A stretch of 64,000 nt of DNA from Sphingobium sp. AS12 (GTDB lineage: Bacteria; Pseudomonadota; Alphaproteobacteria; Sphingomonadales; Sphingomonadaceae): contig NZ_JAHRGM010000024.1 in assembly GCF_019097845.1 (NCBI RefSeq), positions 186,001 to 250,000 of the forward strand. The letters run 5' to 3'. The notes below the pieces were generated by a model. That model saw nothing but the letters and a program-made list of their open reading frames with translations. It searched no databases and was not told the origin of the DNA. Below, in pieces: positions 16,526-24,683 of the stretch. Both the position numbers and the translations under genes were made by a program. Within the stretch, counting starts at the first letter, position 1, and the number at the start of each line of letters is the position of its first letter.

Positions 16526-16831
16526 ATGGAACAGGCACGCCAAATTCAGGAAATTATCGACAAGGCATCGGAAGCATATCGATCCTGTCCGGCCATTTTG
16601 CGCAATGCAGTTCTGCGCTCAGGTGTGGAATTCGTCCCGGCTCTTGATAGAATTGATGCGTCCAATGAACTGGCGCTGGCGGCTGCGGCTGCGGTTTCAG
16701 CTGGCATGTTCAACATGATCAGTTGCGAAATTCAGGATGCAGCTGCGGTGGCCGGTTTTCGCGCCGCCTATTTTCAACTGATCGCCCGCGCCATCGACAA
16801 TATGGCGAAGCCCATAGGGTCGCTTCAATGA
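16526..16831 (+). CDS. Hypothetical 101-aa protein
   Basis: Starts MEQARQIQEIIDKASEAYRS four bases after the clamp gene. It is predicted mostly helical with an Ala-rich middle (LALAAAAAVSAGMFNM). Base composition is slightly more AT-rich than neighbours. Its stop overlaps the methyltransferase start (ATGA). No family recognised. Confidence 0.65.
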   Translation: MEQARQIQEIIDKASEAYRSCPAILRNAVLRSGVEFVPALDRIDASNELALAAAAAVSAGMFNMISCEIQDAAAVAGFRAAYFQLIARAIDNMAKPIGSLQ

Positions 16832-17481
16832 CCGGCCTGTTTCCCGAACCGCCAATCGCGGCGGCGTCGCCCAAGGGGCTGGGCCGGATGATGACCGGCG
16901 GTGCCGGCAAGGTCGAGCGGCAGGGCAATGACTATTATCCCACGCCGCCCACGGTCACGCGCGCGCTGATCGCGGCGGAACGGCGGGCGCTGCGCGACGC
17001 GGTCGATCTGGAGCATCCGGTCTGGGAACCGTGCGGGCGCGGCGGCGCGATTGCGGTGGAGCTGGAGGCGGCGGGCTTCATGACGATCGCCACCGACCTG
17101 GTCGCCGATCCGGCGCACCGGGTGACCCAACAGAATCTGCTGACGTGCCGCCGCGCGCTGTCGCCGGTGGCGGTCACCAATCCGCCCTTTACGCTGGCGG
17201 GCGAGATGATCCGGCACCTGCTGGGCGATCTGGACTGTCGCTATGTCGCGCTGCTGCTCAAATCGACATTCTGGCACGCGGAAAAGCGTACCGGCCTTTG
17301 GCGCTGGCGACCGCCATCGCGCATCCATGCGCTCAATTGGCGGCCCGATTTCCTGGATGGCGGCGCGCCAACGATGGAGGTGATCTGGTGCGTGTGGGAC
17401 GCCACCAGCGCCGGGCCGTGCCTGTACGACATACTGACGCCCTTTCGTGCGCCGGATCTTCTCGGCGACGCAGACCAGTAG
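16828..17481 (+). CDS. Orphan DNA (adenine-N6 type) methyltransferase
   Basis: A 217-aa protein. DYYPTPP (35-41) is typical of phage N6-adenine methylases. The SAM-binding motif I is WEPCGRGGAIAVEL (66-79) and the catalytic motif is NPPF (118-121). There is no restriction partner nearby, so it probably protects or marks phage DNA. Specificity cannot be predicted from reading alone. It overlaps the previous stop by ATGA. Confidence 0.82.
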   Translation: MTGLFPEPPIAAASPKGLGRMMTGGAGKVERQGNDYYPTPPTVTRALIAAERRALRDAVDLEHPVWEPCGRGGAIAVELEAAGFMTIATDLVADPAHRVTQQNLLTCRRALSPVAVTNPPFTLAGEMIRHLLGDLDCRYVALLLKSTFWHAEKRTGLWRWRPPSRIHALNWRPDFLDGGAPTMEVIWCVWDATSAGPCLYDILTPFRAPDLLGDADQ

Positions 17482-17535
17482 GCCAGCATCACCGCATCGT
17501 TGTTGTTTTTTGCCTGATTTTCGGGGTGGGTTTTC

Positions 17536-20500
17536 GTGTCTCTATCAACTGCGTTCCTGGACGAAATCCGCGCCCGCACGACGCTGTCGGCGCTGATCGG
17601 CAAAACCGTCAAGCTGGAGCAGAAGGGCAAGGAGCATAAGGGCTGCTGCCCGTTCCACAGCGAGAAAACGCCCAGTTTCACGGTCAATGACGACAAGTTA
17701 TTCTATCATTGTTTCGGCTGTGGCGCGCATGGCGACGCGATCAGCTGGCTGACGATCCATGACGGCATGGATTTCATGGATGCGGTCAAGCAACTGGCGC
17801 AGGCCGCCGGGCTGGACATGCCGGCACAGTCGCCAGAGCAGGCGGCACGGGCGCGGCGGGCGGCGCATGTCAGCGATGTGCTGGGCGAGGCGGCGGACTA
17901 TTTCGCGCGGTCGCTGGAGCCTGCCGGGGCGATCATGGAAGCGCTGGCGGCGCGCGGCGTCGATGATGCGGCGATCGCGCGCTTCGGCATCGGCTACGCC
18001 CCGGCGCGCGGATCAATCGCCGCGATCGGCCTTGCGGTCGACCAGCTGATCGCCGCGGGGCTGATCGTCGAAGGGGATGATGGCCGGCGCGACCAGTTCC
18101 GCAACCGCATCATGGTGCCGATCCATGACGGACGGGGGCGGCCGATCGGCTTTGGCGGGCGCGCGATCGGGGAGAATATCCCCAAATATCTGAACAGCGC
18201 GCAGTCCGACCATTTCGACAAGGGCCGGGTGCTGTTCAACCTGCATCGCGCGGCACCGGCGTCACGCGCGGCCAAACGGCTGTTCCTGGTCGAGGGCTAT
18301 TTCGACGTCATTGCGCTGGACCAGGCGGGCATCAGCGAAGCGGTCGCGCCCATGGGGACCGCGATTACGCCTGAGCAGCTGGAGCGCGCCTGGCGCGTGC
18401 ATCATTGCCCGGTGCTGCTGCTGGACGGGGACGCGGCAGGGCGCAAAGCGGCCGAGCGGGCCTGTGTGCGCGCGCTGCCGCTGATCGGGCCGGGGCGGTC
18501 GCTGAAAATCGCGATGCTTCCGGAGGGTTCCGACCCGGACGATCTGGTGCGGGCGTGCGGTCGCGCGGCGATCGACGAACTGGTCGAGGCGGCGCTGTCG
18601 CTGTCCAGCTATATCTGGTCCGGGGTACTGGCCGCCGGTGACCGCGCCACGCCGGAAGGCAGGGCCGCGATCTGGGCGGATCTGGCCGGGCTGGCCGCCA
18701 CAGTGCTGCACGAAGAGACGCGGGCGCAATATCTGGCCTATTGGCGTCGGCTGTTCGACGAAGAATTCCCCCCCGCACCCCTGTGGGTGGTGGAGGATCA
18801 AAAGCTTCCGGTTGGAAGCGTGGAAGCGCTCTTCTGCGACCAGACGGCGGCGGTGCAGGAAAGGCTGCGCGCGTCGGCTCTGGCGCGGCTTCCCGGCGCG
18901 ATTGCGGCGGCGATCGACAAGCCCGGACGGGATGCCGAGACGGTGGGCCTGTTCGCCTGGGGCATGGGGCGGCGCGTCGGTGCTGGGCTGCTGGACCGGG
19001 ACGTGGCAGACGACGCGATCGGCCAAGTGTCGGCCGATGTCGAGGGTATCAACCCTGACGCTCTGGACAAGAGTTTCGACGCGGGCGTGGCGCGCGGCTT
19101 CGATGTCGCGCCGATGCTGCTGGACATGCGGTGTGCCGGATTCCAGCGCACCGACCTGGGCAATGCCGAGCGGTTCCATGCGCGCTATGGCGGGGCGTTC
19201 CGCTTCACCACGGCCAAGGGCTGGCTGGGGTGGGACGGGCGGCGCTGGAAGGTGCTGGACCAGGACAAGGATACGCTGCCGGCGGAAGTGCAGGCCGCCG
19301 TGTTCGACACGGTGCGGGCGATCCAGCGGGAAAGCGCGTTCGTCGCGGCGTCGGGCTTTGTCGAGCCGGATGAGGATTTGCCGCTGGAGGGCAAGCCGCC
19401 GCTGGTGCTGGTGCTCCGCTGGCAGCTGCATCGCGAGACCGGGGAGCGGGCATCGGCGATGGACCGCGTGATCGAGCTGAAGAGCAGCGGGCCGGTAATC
19501 CTGTCCGAACAGATTGCCAAATGGGGCCGCGCGTCGGAGGCGTCGGGCAAGCTCGGCTGCATCGCGGGCCTCGCCAAGCGATGGGTTACCGCGCCTATCG
19601 AGGATTTCGACCGCGATCCGCTGGCGATCAACGTGCTGAACGGCACGTTGCGCTTCGTGCGCGACAAGAAGAATGGCGCGACCGTGGCGCTGGAGCCGCA
19701 CCGGCGCGAGGATCTGAACACCAAACTGGCACCGGTGGACTATGACGCGACGGCGCAGTCGCCCATCTATGACGGCTTTCTGGCCTGGGCGCAGCCTGAC
19801 CCGGCCATGCGGCGATACCTGCACCAATGGGCGGGCTATAGCGCCAGTGGCGACATATCGGAGCAAAAGCTGCATTTTTGGTATGGGCTGGGCGCGAATG
19901 GCAAGTCCACCACGATCGACCTGTGGGCGCATGTCGTGGGCGATTATAGCGGCACGATCGGCATCGAGACGTTCCTGGACCAGGGCATCAAGAAGCGCGG
20001 GGAGCAGGCTTCGCCGGATCTGGCGCGCCTTGGCGGTGTGCGGATGTTGCGCGCGTCGGAACCGGAACGCGGGGCGAAGCTGAATGAAGCGCTGATCAAG
20101 GCCGCGACAGGCGGGGAGCCGATGGCGGTGCGCGCGCTGCATCGTGGATTCTTCGACCTGATGCCGCTGTTCAAGCTGACGATCGGCGGCAATTACAAGC
20201 CGGACATTCCCGGCACCGACGAAGGCATATGGCGGCGCATGAAGCTGGTGCCGTGGAACGCCCATGTCGCCGATGCCGATCGGGACGAAGAGTTGCCCGC
20301 CAAGCTGCGGGCGGAAGCTGCCGGCGTGCTGAACCATATCGTCGCTGGCATGATCGACTGGCTGGACCATGGGCTGATCGAGCCGGATGCGGTGCGGGAG
20401 GCCACGGCCGAATATCGCGACAGCAGCGACCCGCTCGGCCGCTTCCTGCGCCTGTGCACCGAGGCGGACCCGCAAGGGCGCATCCAGTCGTCGCGGCTCT

Positions 20501-20775
20501 ACGACGTGTTCGTGGCGTGGTGCAAGGCGGCGGGCGAACGGGAGTGGAGCCAGAAGGGCTTCAGCAAGGCGATGGCCGACAAGGGGTTCAGCAAGAAGCA
20601 GAGCGACGGGATGCAGTGGCTGGGTATGCGCCTGGTCCGCGAGGTGGCCGACTTTGTCGATGAGCATGGAAAGGTGCGGTCGGAGATGGGTGCGCGGCCT
20701 GACGCTGTGCTGGGCATGGCGGATGATGGGGAGCCGCCGCCCGGCATTGGCGACGACTATGTGCCCGACTTCTGA
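17536..20775 (+). CDS. Composite primase-helicase (DnaG-type primase + D5/P4-type helicase)
   Basis: A 1079-aa protein from a GTG start giving MSLSTAFLDEIRARTTL, very close to DnaG N-termini. A CHC2 zinc finger has Cys38, His41, Cys59, Cys62. The primase core and Toprim follow (FLVEGYFDVIA near 250; LLLDGDAAG near 294). The C-terminal third is a superfamily 3 helicase of D5/P4 type, with Walker A GLGANGKST near 784-792 and the GGNYKPDIPGTDEGIWRR segment. It should both prime and unwind, giving the phage a self-contained initiator. It is directly followed by the iteron region. Confidence 0.93.
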   Translation: MSLSTAFLDEIRARTTLSALIGKTVKLEQKGKEHKGCCPFHSEKTPSFTVNDDKLFYHCFGCGAHGDAISWLTIHDGMDFMDAVKQLAQAAGLDMPAQSPEQAARARRAAHVSDVLGEAADYFARSLEPAGAIMEALAARGVDDAAIARFGIGYAPARGSIAAIGLAVDQLIAAGLIVEGDDGRRDQFRNRIMVPIHDGRGRPIGFGGRAIGENIPKYLNSAQSDHFDKGRVLFNLHRAAPASRAAKRLFLVEGYFDVIALDQAGISEAVAPMGTAITPEQLERAWRVHHCPVLLLDGDAAGRKAAERACVRALPLIGPGRSLKIAMLPEGSDPDDLVRACGRAAIDELVEAALSLSSYIWSGVLAAGDRATPEGRAAIWADLAGLAATVLHEETRAQYLAYWRRLFDEEFPPAPLWVVEDQKLPVGSVEALFCDQTAAVQERLRASALARLPGAIAAAIDKPGRDAETVGLFAWGMGRRVGAGLLDRDVADDAIGQVSADVEGINPDALDKSFDAGVARGFDVAPMLLDMRCAGFQRTDLGNAERFHARYGGAFRFTTAKGWLGWDGRRWKVLDQDKDTLPAEVQAAVFDTVRAIQRESAFVAASGFVEPDEDLPLEGKPPLVLVLRWQLHRETGERASAMDRVIELKSSGPVILSEQIAKWGRASEASGKLGCIAGLAKRWVTAPIEDFDRDPLAINVLNGTLRFVRDKKNGATVALEPHRREDLNTKLAPVDYDATAQSPIYDGFLAWAQPDPAMRRYLHQWAGYSASGDISEQKLHFWYGLGANGKSTTIDLWAHVVGDYSGTIGIETFLDQGIKKRGEQASPDLARLGGVRMLRASEPERGAKLNEALIKAATGGEPMAVRALHRGFFDLMPLFKLTIGGNYKPDIPGTDEGIWRRMKLVPWNAHVADADRDEELPAKLRAEAAGVLNHIVAGMIDWLDHGLIEPDAVREATAEYRDSSDPLGRFLRLCTEADPQGRIQSSRLYDVFVAWCKAAGEREWSQKGFSKAMADKGFSKKQSDGMQWLGMRLVREVADFVDEHGKVRSEMGARPDAVLGMADDGEPPPGIGDDYVPDF

Positions 20776-20806
20776 TCGGCGGCGGTGCGCTAGGTTCAAA
20801 ATGCTT

Positions 20807-21024
20807 CCGGTCTGGAAGGGTGGTGGAAGCTTCATCGGAAGGGAGAAAGCGCGGATTTCTGCGCCTTTGGAAGGGTTGGAAGGGTTTTCGCTATGTTGTC
20901 GTCACACATGCGTGCGCGCACATGCGCAGGCGCGATGAAAATATACATATATCCTTCCAATCCTTCCAAAGCTTCCAAATAGAAGAAAATAGATAGTTAA
21001 ATCAGTGATTTATAGGTCGGAAGG
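20807..21024 (+). repeat. Iteron cluster, candidate phage replication origin
   Basis: Non-coding stretch after the primase-helicase gene. TTGGAAGGG occurs twice in tandem at 20867-20884. Its complement occurs three times in tandem at 20952-20978 (TCCTTCCAA, TCCTTCCAA, AGCTTCCAA). Between them lie a 10-bp palindrome GTGCGCGCAC and an AT-rich tract (ATGAAAATATACATATAT). More GGAAGG copies are near 20811-20845 and at 21019-21024. Opposed 9-bp iterons around an AT-rich unwinding element beside the initiator gene are typical of origins. Confidence 0.6.
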
Positions 21025-21031
21025 GTTGAAC

Positions 21032-21475
21032 ATGATGGTTCCGGTGGCGGAAGGGTCGATTTTCTGGAGCTTTGCCGATGTCGAGGCGCGTCTGGTCGAG
21101 GCGATGCAGTTCCAGTGGCGGACGGAAAGCGGGACGTGGGGCTTTGCCAGCGATGGGCCGTGGCACCTGATCGTGCGGGACTGGTGGGACTGGGCCGCGC
21201 ATGAGGATAAGCCGGTGCCGCGCATCCCTCTGTCGCGGGAGCAGATGGCGCGGATGGAAGAGGCGTCGGGATGGCTGGCGCTGGCACCCGAGCGGGACCG
21301 CAGGCTGGTGGTGCTGGCCGTCACGGCGCTGGCAGCGGGCCGCAAGGTGGTGCCGTGGCGGGCGCTGCTGCGGCCCATGGGCATGGCGCGCGGCGCTGAT
21401 GGCTTGCGGATGCGCTACGGGCGCGCAGTGACCTGCATTTGTGCATCGCTGAACGCCGCAGAAACGCGCGTATAG
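21032..21475 (+). CDS. DUF6362-like protein
   Basis: A 147-aa protein from ATG 21032 with GGAAGGG upstream; a GTG at 21005 is less likely. Features: FADVEARLVEAM, GPWHLIVRDWWDWA, MARMEEASGWLAL and a C-terminal part LVVLAVTALAAGRKVVPWRALL. This matches the pattern of DUF6362 phage proteins, which end in a sigma-like HTH and often lie just before the terminase genes. A late-gene regulator or packaging factor is possible. Confidence 0.7.
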   Translation: MMVPVAEGSIFWSFADVEARLVEAMQFQWRTESGTWGFASDGPWHLIVRDWWDWAAHEDKPVPRIPLSREQMARMEEASGWLALAPERDRRLVVLAVTALAAGRKVVPWRALLRPMGMARGADGLRMRYGRAVTCICASLNAAETRV

Positions 21476-21814
21476 ACACGGCACAAGGGGTAGAATGTTG
21501 CCATCACGAAATATAGTTTGTTCGCCTTTTCGGCAAAATCGGCTAGTTGGGAACTACGCTGGTGACGGACCTATGTTCGGGGCAAGCGCGACGACCTCTC
21601 CTGACCTTGCAGCACCCCGCATGGCCCTTGCCCTGCGGGGTACTGCCGTTTTGGAGGGGCGGGCATGCACCGACGTGGCGGGCGGATGGCACCCCCTCCC
21701 CCTTTGGGTCCTTCCTGGCCCAGAGACAAGTACGGGGGACGAAGTGGTTGTGTTTGACAGCGCGCCATATTTTTCAATCGGTTACTCTTGTTCTTTCGGT
21801 TTCGGTCGTGCGCC
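21476..21814. other. 339-bp gene-free region before terminase
   Basis: No convincing coding sequence. It contains a hairpin (21609-21646) and, at about 21690-21745, a strongly asymmetric pyrimidine-then-purine stretch. The position between the early and packaging genes is where cos or pac sites usually lie, so this is the best place to look for the packaging start. I cannot point to exact cut sites. Confidence 0.45.
21609..21653 (+). terminator. Probable terminator at the end of the early operon
   Basis: Stem GCAG-c-ACCCCGCA (21609-21621) pairs with TGCGGGGT-a-CTGC (21634-21646) around a 12-base loop, followed by CGTTTTGG. The 8-bp core is perfect; the T run is short. Confidence 0.5.
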
Positions 21815-22408
21815 ATGCTAGGTAACCTTGCCGACCTTGCCGCCACGGGGCTGGCGTCTGAGCCGACCTTGCGGAAGTGGCTGAAGGAACAGCCCGATTG
21901 CGACTGGCTGAAAAAGCGCGGGTCGAACGGCGACGCCTATGAAATCGACATTCCCGGCGCGATCGCGGCGTGGAAGGCGAAAGAGGGCGATAAGGCGGAA
22001 GTCGAGCGACAGAAGTCCGAAGCGCTGGGCCAGCTGGCCCTGGAGCTGGGTCTTGTCGCACCGGCAGGGCCGACATTGTCGATCGCGGACCGCAAGGCGC
22101 TGGTCGATGAAGAGATTTCAGCGATGAAGCTGGCACATCTGCGCAAGGAACTGGTGCCGGTGGTGTCGGTCGATGGTGCGGTGGGCGACATATTGGCGCG
22201 CTATGCCCAACGGGCGGCAACTTTCAGCGCGCGACTTGCCAAGAAGATCGACCTGACCCGCGAGCAACTGGTGGCGATCGAGGCGTTGCGCGCTGCGGAC
22301 CAGAACTGGTTTGCCGATCAGATGGAGAATTGGGGTAAGGATATTGTTGACCGGCGCGACGATCCCGCCGCCGCGCTGGAGGCTCCCGCCCCCAACGACG
22401 GGCGGTGA
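21815..22408 (+). CDS. Terminase small subunit, Nu1-like
   Basis: A 197-aa protein starting MLGNLADLAATGLASEPTLR, which has a Nu1/DUF1441-type winged HTH (LASEPTLRKWLKEQ) for recognising the packaging site. A helical oligomerisation part follows (LSIADRKALVDEEISAMKLAHLRK). It directly precedes the GpA-type large subunit, as expected. The ATG at 21815 is preferred to a TTG at 21788. Confidence 0.85.
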   Translation: MLGNLADLAATGLASEPTLRKWLKEQPDCDWLKKRGSNGDAYEIDIPGAIAAWKAKEGDKAEVERQKSEALGQLALELGLVAPAGPTLSIADRKALVDEEISAMKLAHLRKELVPVVSVDGAVGDILARYAQRAATFSARLAKKIDLTREQLVAIEALRAADQNWFADQMENWGKDIVDRRDDPAAALEAPAPNDGR

Positions 22409-24470
22409 TATACTGCGCCGACAGGCGCATAACGTCCGCCCGAAACTGAAAACGACTGTCAGTTGCTGGGCGATCGTACATCGCGGTTACGATCCGACGA
22501 CGCTGCCATGGCAGCCGGAAATCATGGATTGCCTATCCGACGCGGAAGTCGCGGAAGTGGGCATGATCAAGCCATCGCAGTGCGGCGGCACGGAAATCGG
22601 ACTGGCCTGGATGGGTTGGATCATCGACACGGACCCGTCCGATTCGCTGGTCTGCCAGCCCGACCAGGCGATGGCCGGGATATTTTCCAAGACGCGGCTC
22701 AATCCGCTGATCGACGAAACGCCGGCGGTCAAACAGAAGCTGATGCCGTCGCCTGATGCCAATGCCATCCACCTGAAACTGTTCCGGGGCATGTCGCTAG
22801 CGTCGGTGTGGCCAGTGCCAGCGCAGTTCACCCAGCGTCCTGTGCGCTATGGCTGGCTGGACGATTACGACCAGTATGATGAAGATATCGGATCGTCGAA
22901 GGATAAAGGCGGTCAGGGATCGGGGATCGGCCTGCTGGAAGGGCGCGGCACATCGCATGAAGGCCGCGAAAAGAAGTTCATATCATCGTCCCCGGCGCGG
23001 GAAGATGGTGGCGGCGTCGAGGCGTTCGTGGCGGAAGGTACGGATGAACGCATCCATCCTGTCTGCCCGTCCTGCGGCGAACGCTGGGAAATCGACATAT
23101 TGCGCGATTTGCAGTTTGATCGCACCGGCACCGCCGATGACGCCGAACGTACTGCGCATGTCCTTTGCGGGACCGGCAACGGTTGTGTGCTGACGCCGCA
23201 GGACAGGCGCTCGGTACTCGACAGCCTGATCGACCTGCCGAACAGGGGTTTCGTCGCTGCCAATCCGGCGGCCAGCAAAAGGAGGCGGACGTTCCGGGTC
23301 GATGGGCTGATGGCTCTGACCAGCTGGCCCCGCCTGGCGCGGATCTGGCGCGCGGCCCAGATTGCCTGGGAGACGCGGCAGGATGAAAGCGACCTGCGGA
23401 CGTTCATCAATACCAAGGCGGGCAAGAATTACCGGTCTCAGGCCAGCGGCGAAAAGCCGATCGCGGTCGACGTGCTGAAGAATCGGCGGCGGGCGGGTTG
23501 GAAGCTAGGCACGGTGCCGCGCGGCCCCATGGTCGTCAATATCGTCATCGACGTTCAACATGACCGGTTCGAGGGTGGCGCGGTCGGTTATGGCAAAGAT
23601 GGCGAACGCTGGCTGATCGACCGATTTGCGATCGACGTGCTGGACGATGGGCTGACCCAGGTGTCGCCCTTCATCCATCACGAGCATTGGAAGGTACTGC
23701 TGCCGCTGTTCGACCGCAAATATCCCCTCGCGGAAATGGGCGCAGACGGCAAGCCGGTCGGCTATGCACCCATACTGTCGGTCACGATCGACACGGGCGG
23801 CAGCGACCAGAAAGGCGACCAGGCCACGGCTGGAGCTAAATGGTTCTATAATGCAGCGCGGGCGCTGGGGGTTCATGCATCGCGCATTACGCTGGTCAAG
23901 GGCGGGTCGAACCCGAAGGGCAAGTTGATGCCACCCGGCGAGTTTGCCGACCAGAAGGCAAAGGGCGGTGCGCGCCGCGGTAGTGCGCGTTTGTGGATAC
24001 CCAATGTCCATAAGATCAAGAATATGATCGACGCAAAGCTGCGCCGTGACGTGCCAGGGCCGGGCTATATCCATCTGCCCGAGAATCTGGACGATGACCA
24101 TGTCGATGAATTGACGGCGGAAGAGCTGAAGAAGGGCAAATGGGTCAAGCTGCGGCCACGAAATGAGACGCTGGATATTCTTGTCTATGGCGAAGCGGCG
24201 ATCCTGAAGCCGCCCTTTGCCCAGTCACGCACCGACATGCGGTGGGTGCCGAAGAATTACCGCATCATCTGGCCTACCGATGACGTGGGCCTTCTTCCCC
24301 CGCCACCAGCAAATGATGCAGCGGTGAACAAGCCGCAATCGGCAAAAGTGCAGGCAACGGTTCCCCCTCACGAGGGCGCTGCACGCCCTGCCGGGAGGGC
24401 AGCGCTGCCGGTAGCGAAACGCGATTGGTTGCCAGCCCGGCGATCTGATTGGTTACAACGGAGACGATAG
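22311..24470 (+). CDS. Terminase large subunit, lambda GpA family
   Basis: Up to 719 aa. Family features: VSCWAI, PWQPEIMDCLSD, the deviant Walker A KPSQCGGTE with its Lys at the start as in lambda gpA, a Cys pair HPVCPSCGERW, and the nuclease part with IVIDVQHDRFEGG and SVTIDTGGSDQKG. The first in-frame start is TTG 22311, overlapping the small subunit by 98 bases. No ATG/GTG lies before the conserved part, so the true start is unsettled (possibly CTG 22413). The C-terminal tail is Pro/Ala-rich. Confidence 0.9.
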   Translation: MPIRWRIGVRILLTGATIPPPRWRLPPPTTGGDILRRQAHNVRPKLKTTVSCWAIVHRGYDPTTLPWQPEIMDCLSDAEVAEVGMIKPSQCGGTEIGLAWMGWIIDTDPSDSLVCQPDQAMAGIFSKTRLNPLIDETPAVKQKLMPSPDANAIHLKLFRGMSLASVWPVPAQFTQRPVRYGWLDDYDQYDEDIGSSKDKGGQGSGIGLLEGRGTSHEGREKKFISSSPAREDGGGVEAFVAEGTDERIHPVCPSCGERWEIDILRDLQFDRTGTADDAERTAHVLCGTGNGCVLTPQDRRSVLDSLIDLPNRGFVAANPAASKRRRTFRVDGLMALTSWPRLARIWRAAQIAWETRQDESDLRTFINTKAGKNYRSQASGEKPIAVDVLKNRRRAGWKLGTVPRGPMVVNIVIDVQHDRFEGGAVGYGKDGERWLIDRFAIDVLDDGLTQVSPFIHHEHWKVLLPLFDRKYPLAEMGADGKPVGYAPILSVTIDTGGSDQKGDQATAGAKWFYNAARALGVHASRITLVKGGSNPKGKLMPPGEFADQKAKGGARRGSARLWIPNVHKIKNMIDAKLRRDVPGPGYIHLPENLDDDHVDELTAEELKKGKWVKLRPRNETLDILVYGEAAILKPPFAQSRTDMRWVPKNYRIIWPTDDVGLLPPPPANDAAVNKPQSAKVQATVPPHEGAARPAGRAALPVAKRDWLPARRSDWLQRRR

Positions 24471-24683
24471 ATGGCCTTCACCCGTGCCGATCTGGACAAG
24501 ATCGATCAGGTGTTGCTGGATCCAACGAAGAAGGTAACTTTTTCTGACGGCCGCAGCAGCGAAAAACACAGCCTGGACGAATTGCGCCGGCTGCGCGCCG
24601 AAATGAAGGCGGAAATCACGGCCGACGAAAGCCGCGCGTTGCCGAAGAAAGGCTTTACCATCGGCAGGATGCCGCGCCGGTGA
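24471..24683 (+). CDS. gpW-like head-tail joining protein
   Basis: A 70-aa protein. MAFTRADLDKIDQVLLDPTK, KVTFSDGRSSEKHSLDELRR and the basic tail RGFTIGRMPRR-like end match the size and pattern of lambda gpW, where a helix, a beta hairpin (VTFSDGRS) and a second helix precede a positively charged end. It sits between terminase and portal, the normal gpW place. Confidence 0.85.
   Translation: MAFTRADLDKIDQVLLDPTKKVTFSDGRSSEKHSLDELRRLRAEMKAEITADESRALPKKGFTIGRMPRR

Noticed and set aside
18262..20835. 857-aa open frame on the minus strand opposite the primase-helicase
   Set aside because: It is the mirror of a strongly supported gene in high-GC DNA. The protein is full of Arg/His/Gln with no domain, typical of antisense frames.
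21754..21759. TTGACA before the terminase small subunit as a late promoter
   Set aside because: No acceptable -10 box at 15-19 bp spacing.
24398..24409. 12-bp palindrome GGCAGCGCTGCC at the 3' end of the terminase gene
   Set aside because: Lies inside coding sequence of a Pro/Ala-rich tail where GC-rich palindromes arise easily; no supporting context.
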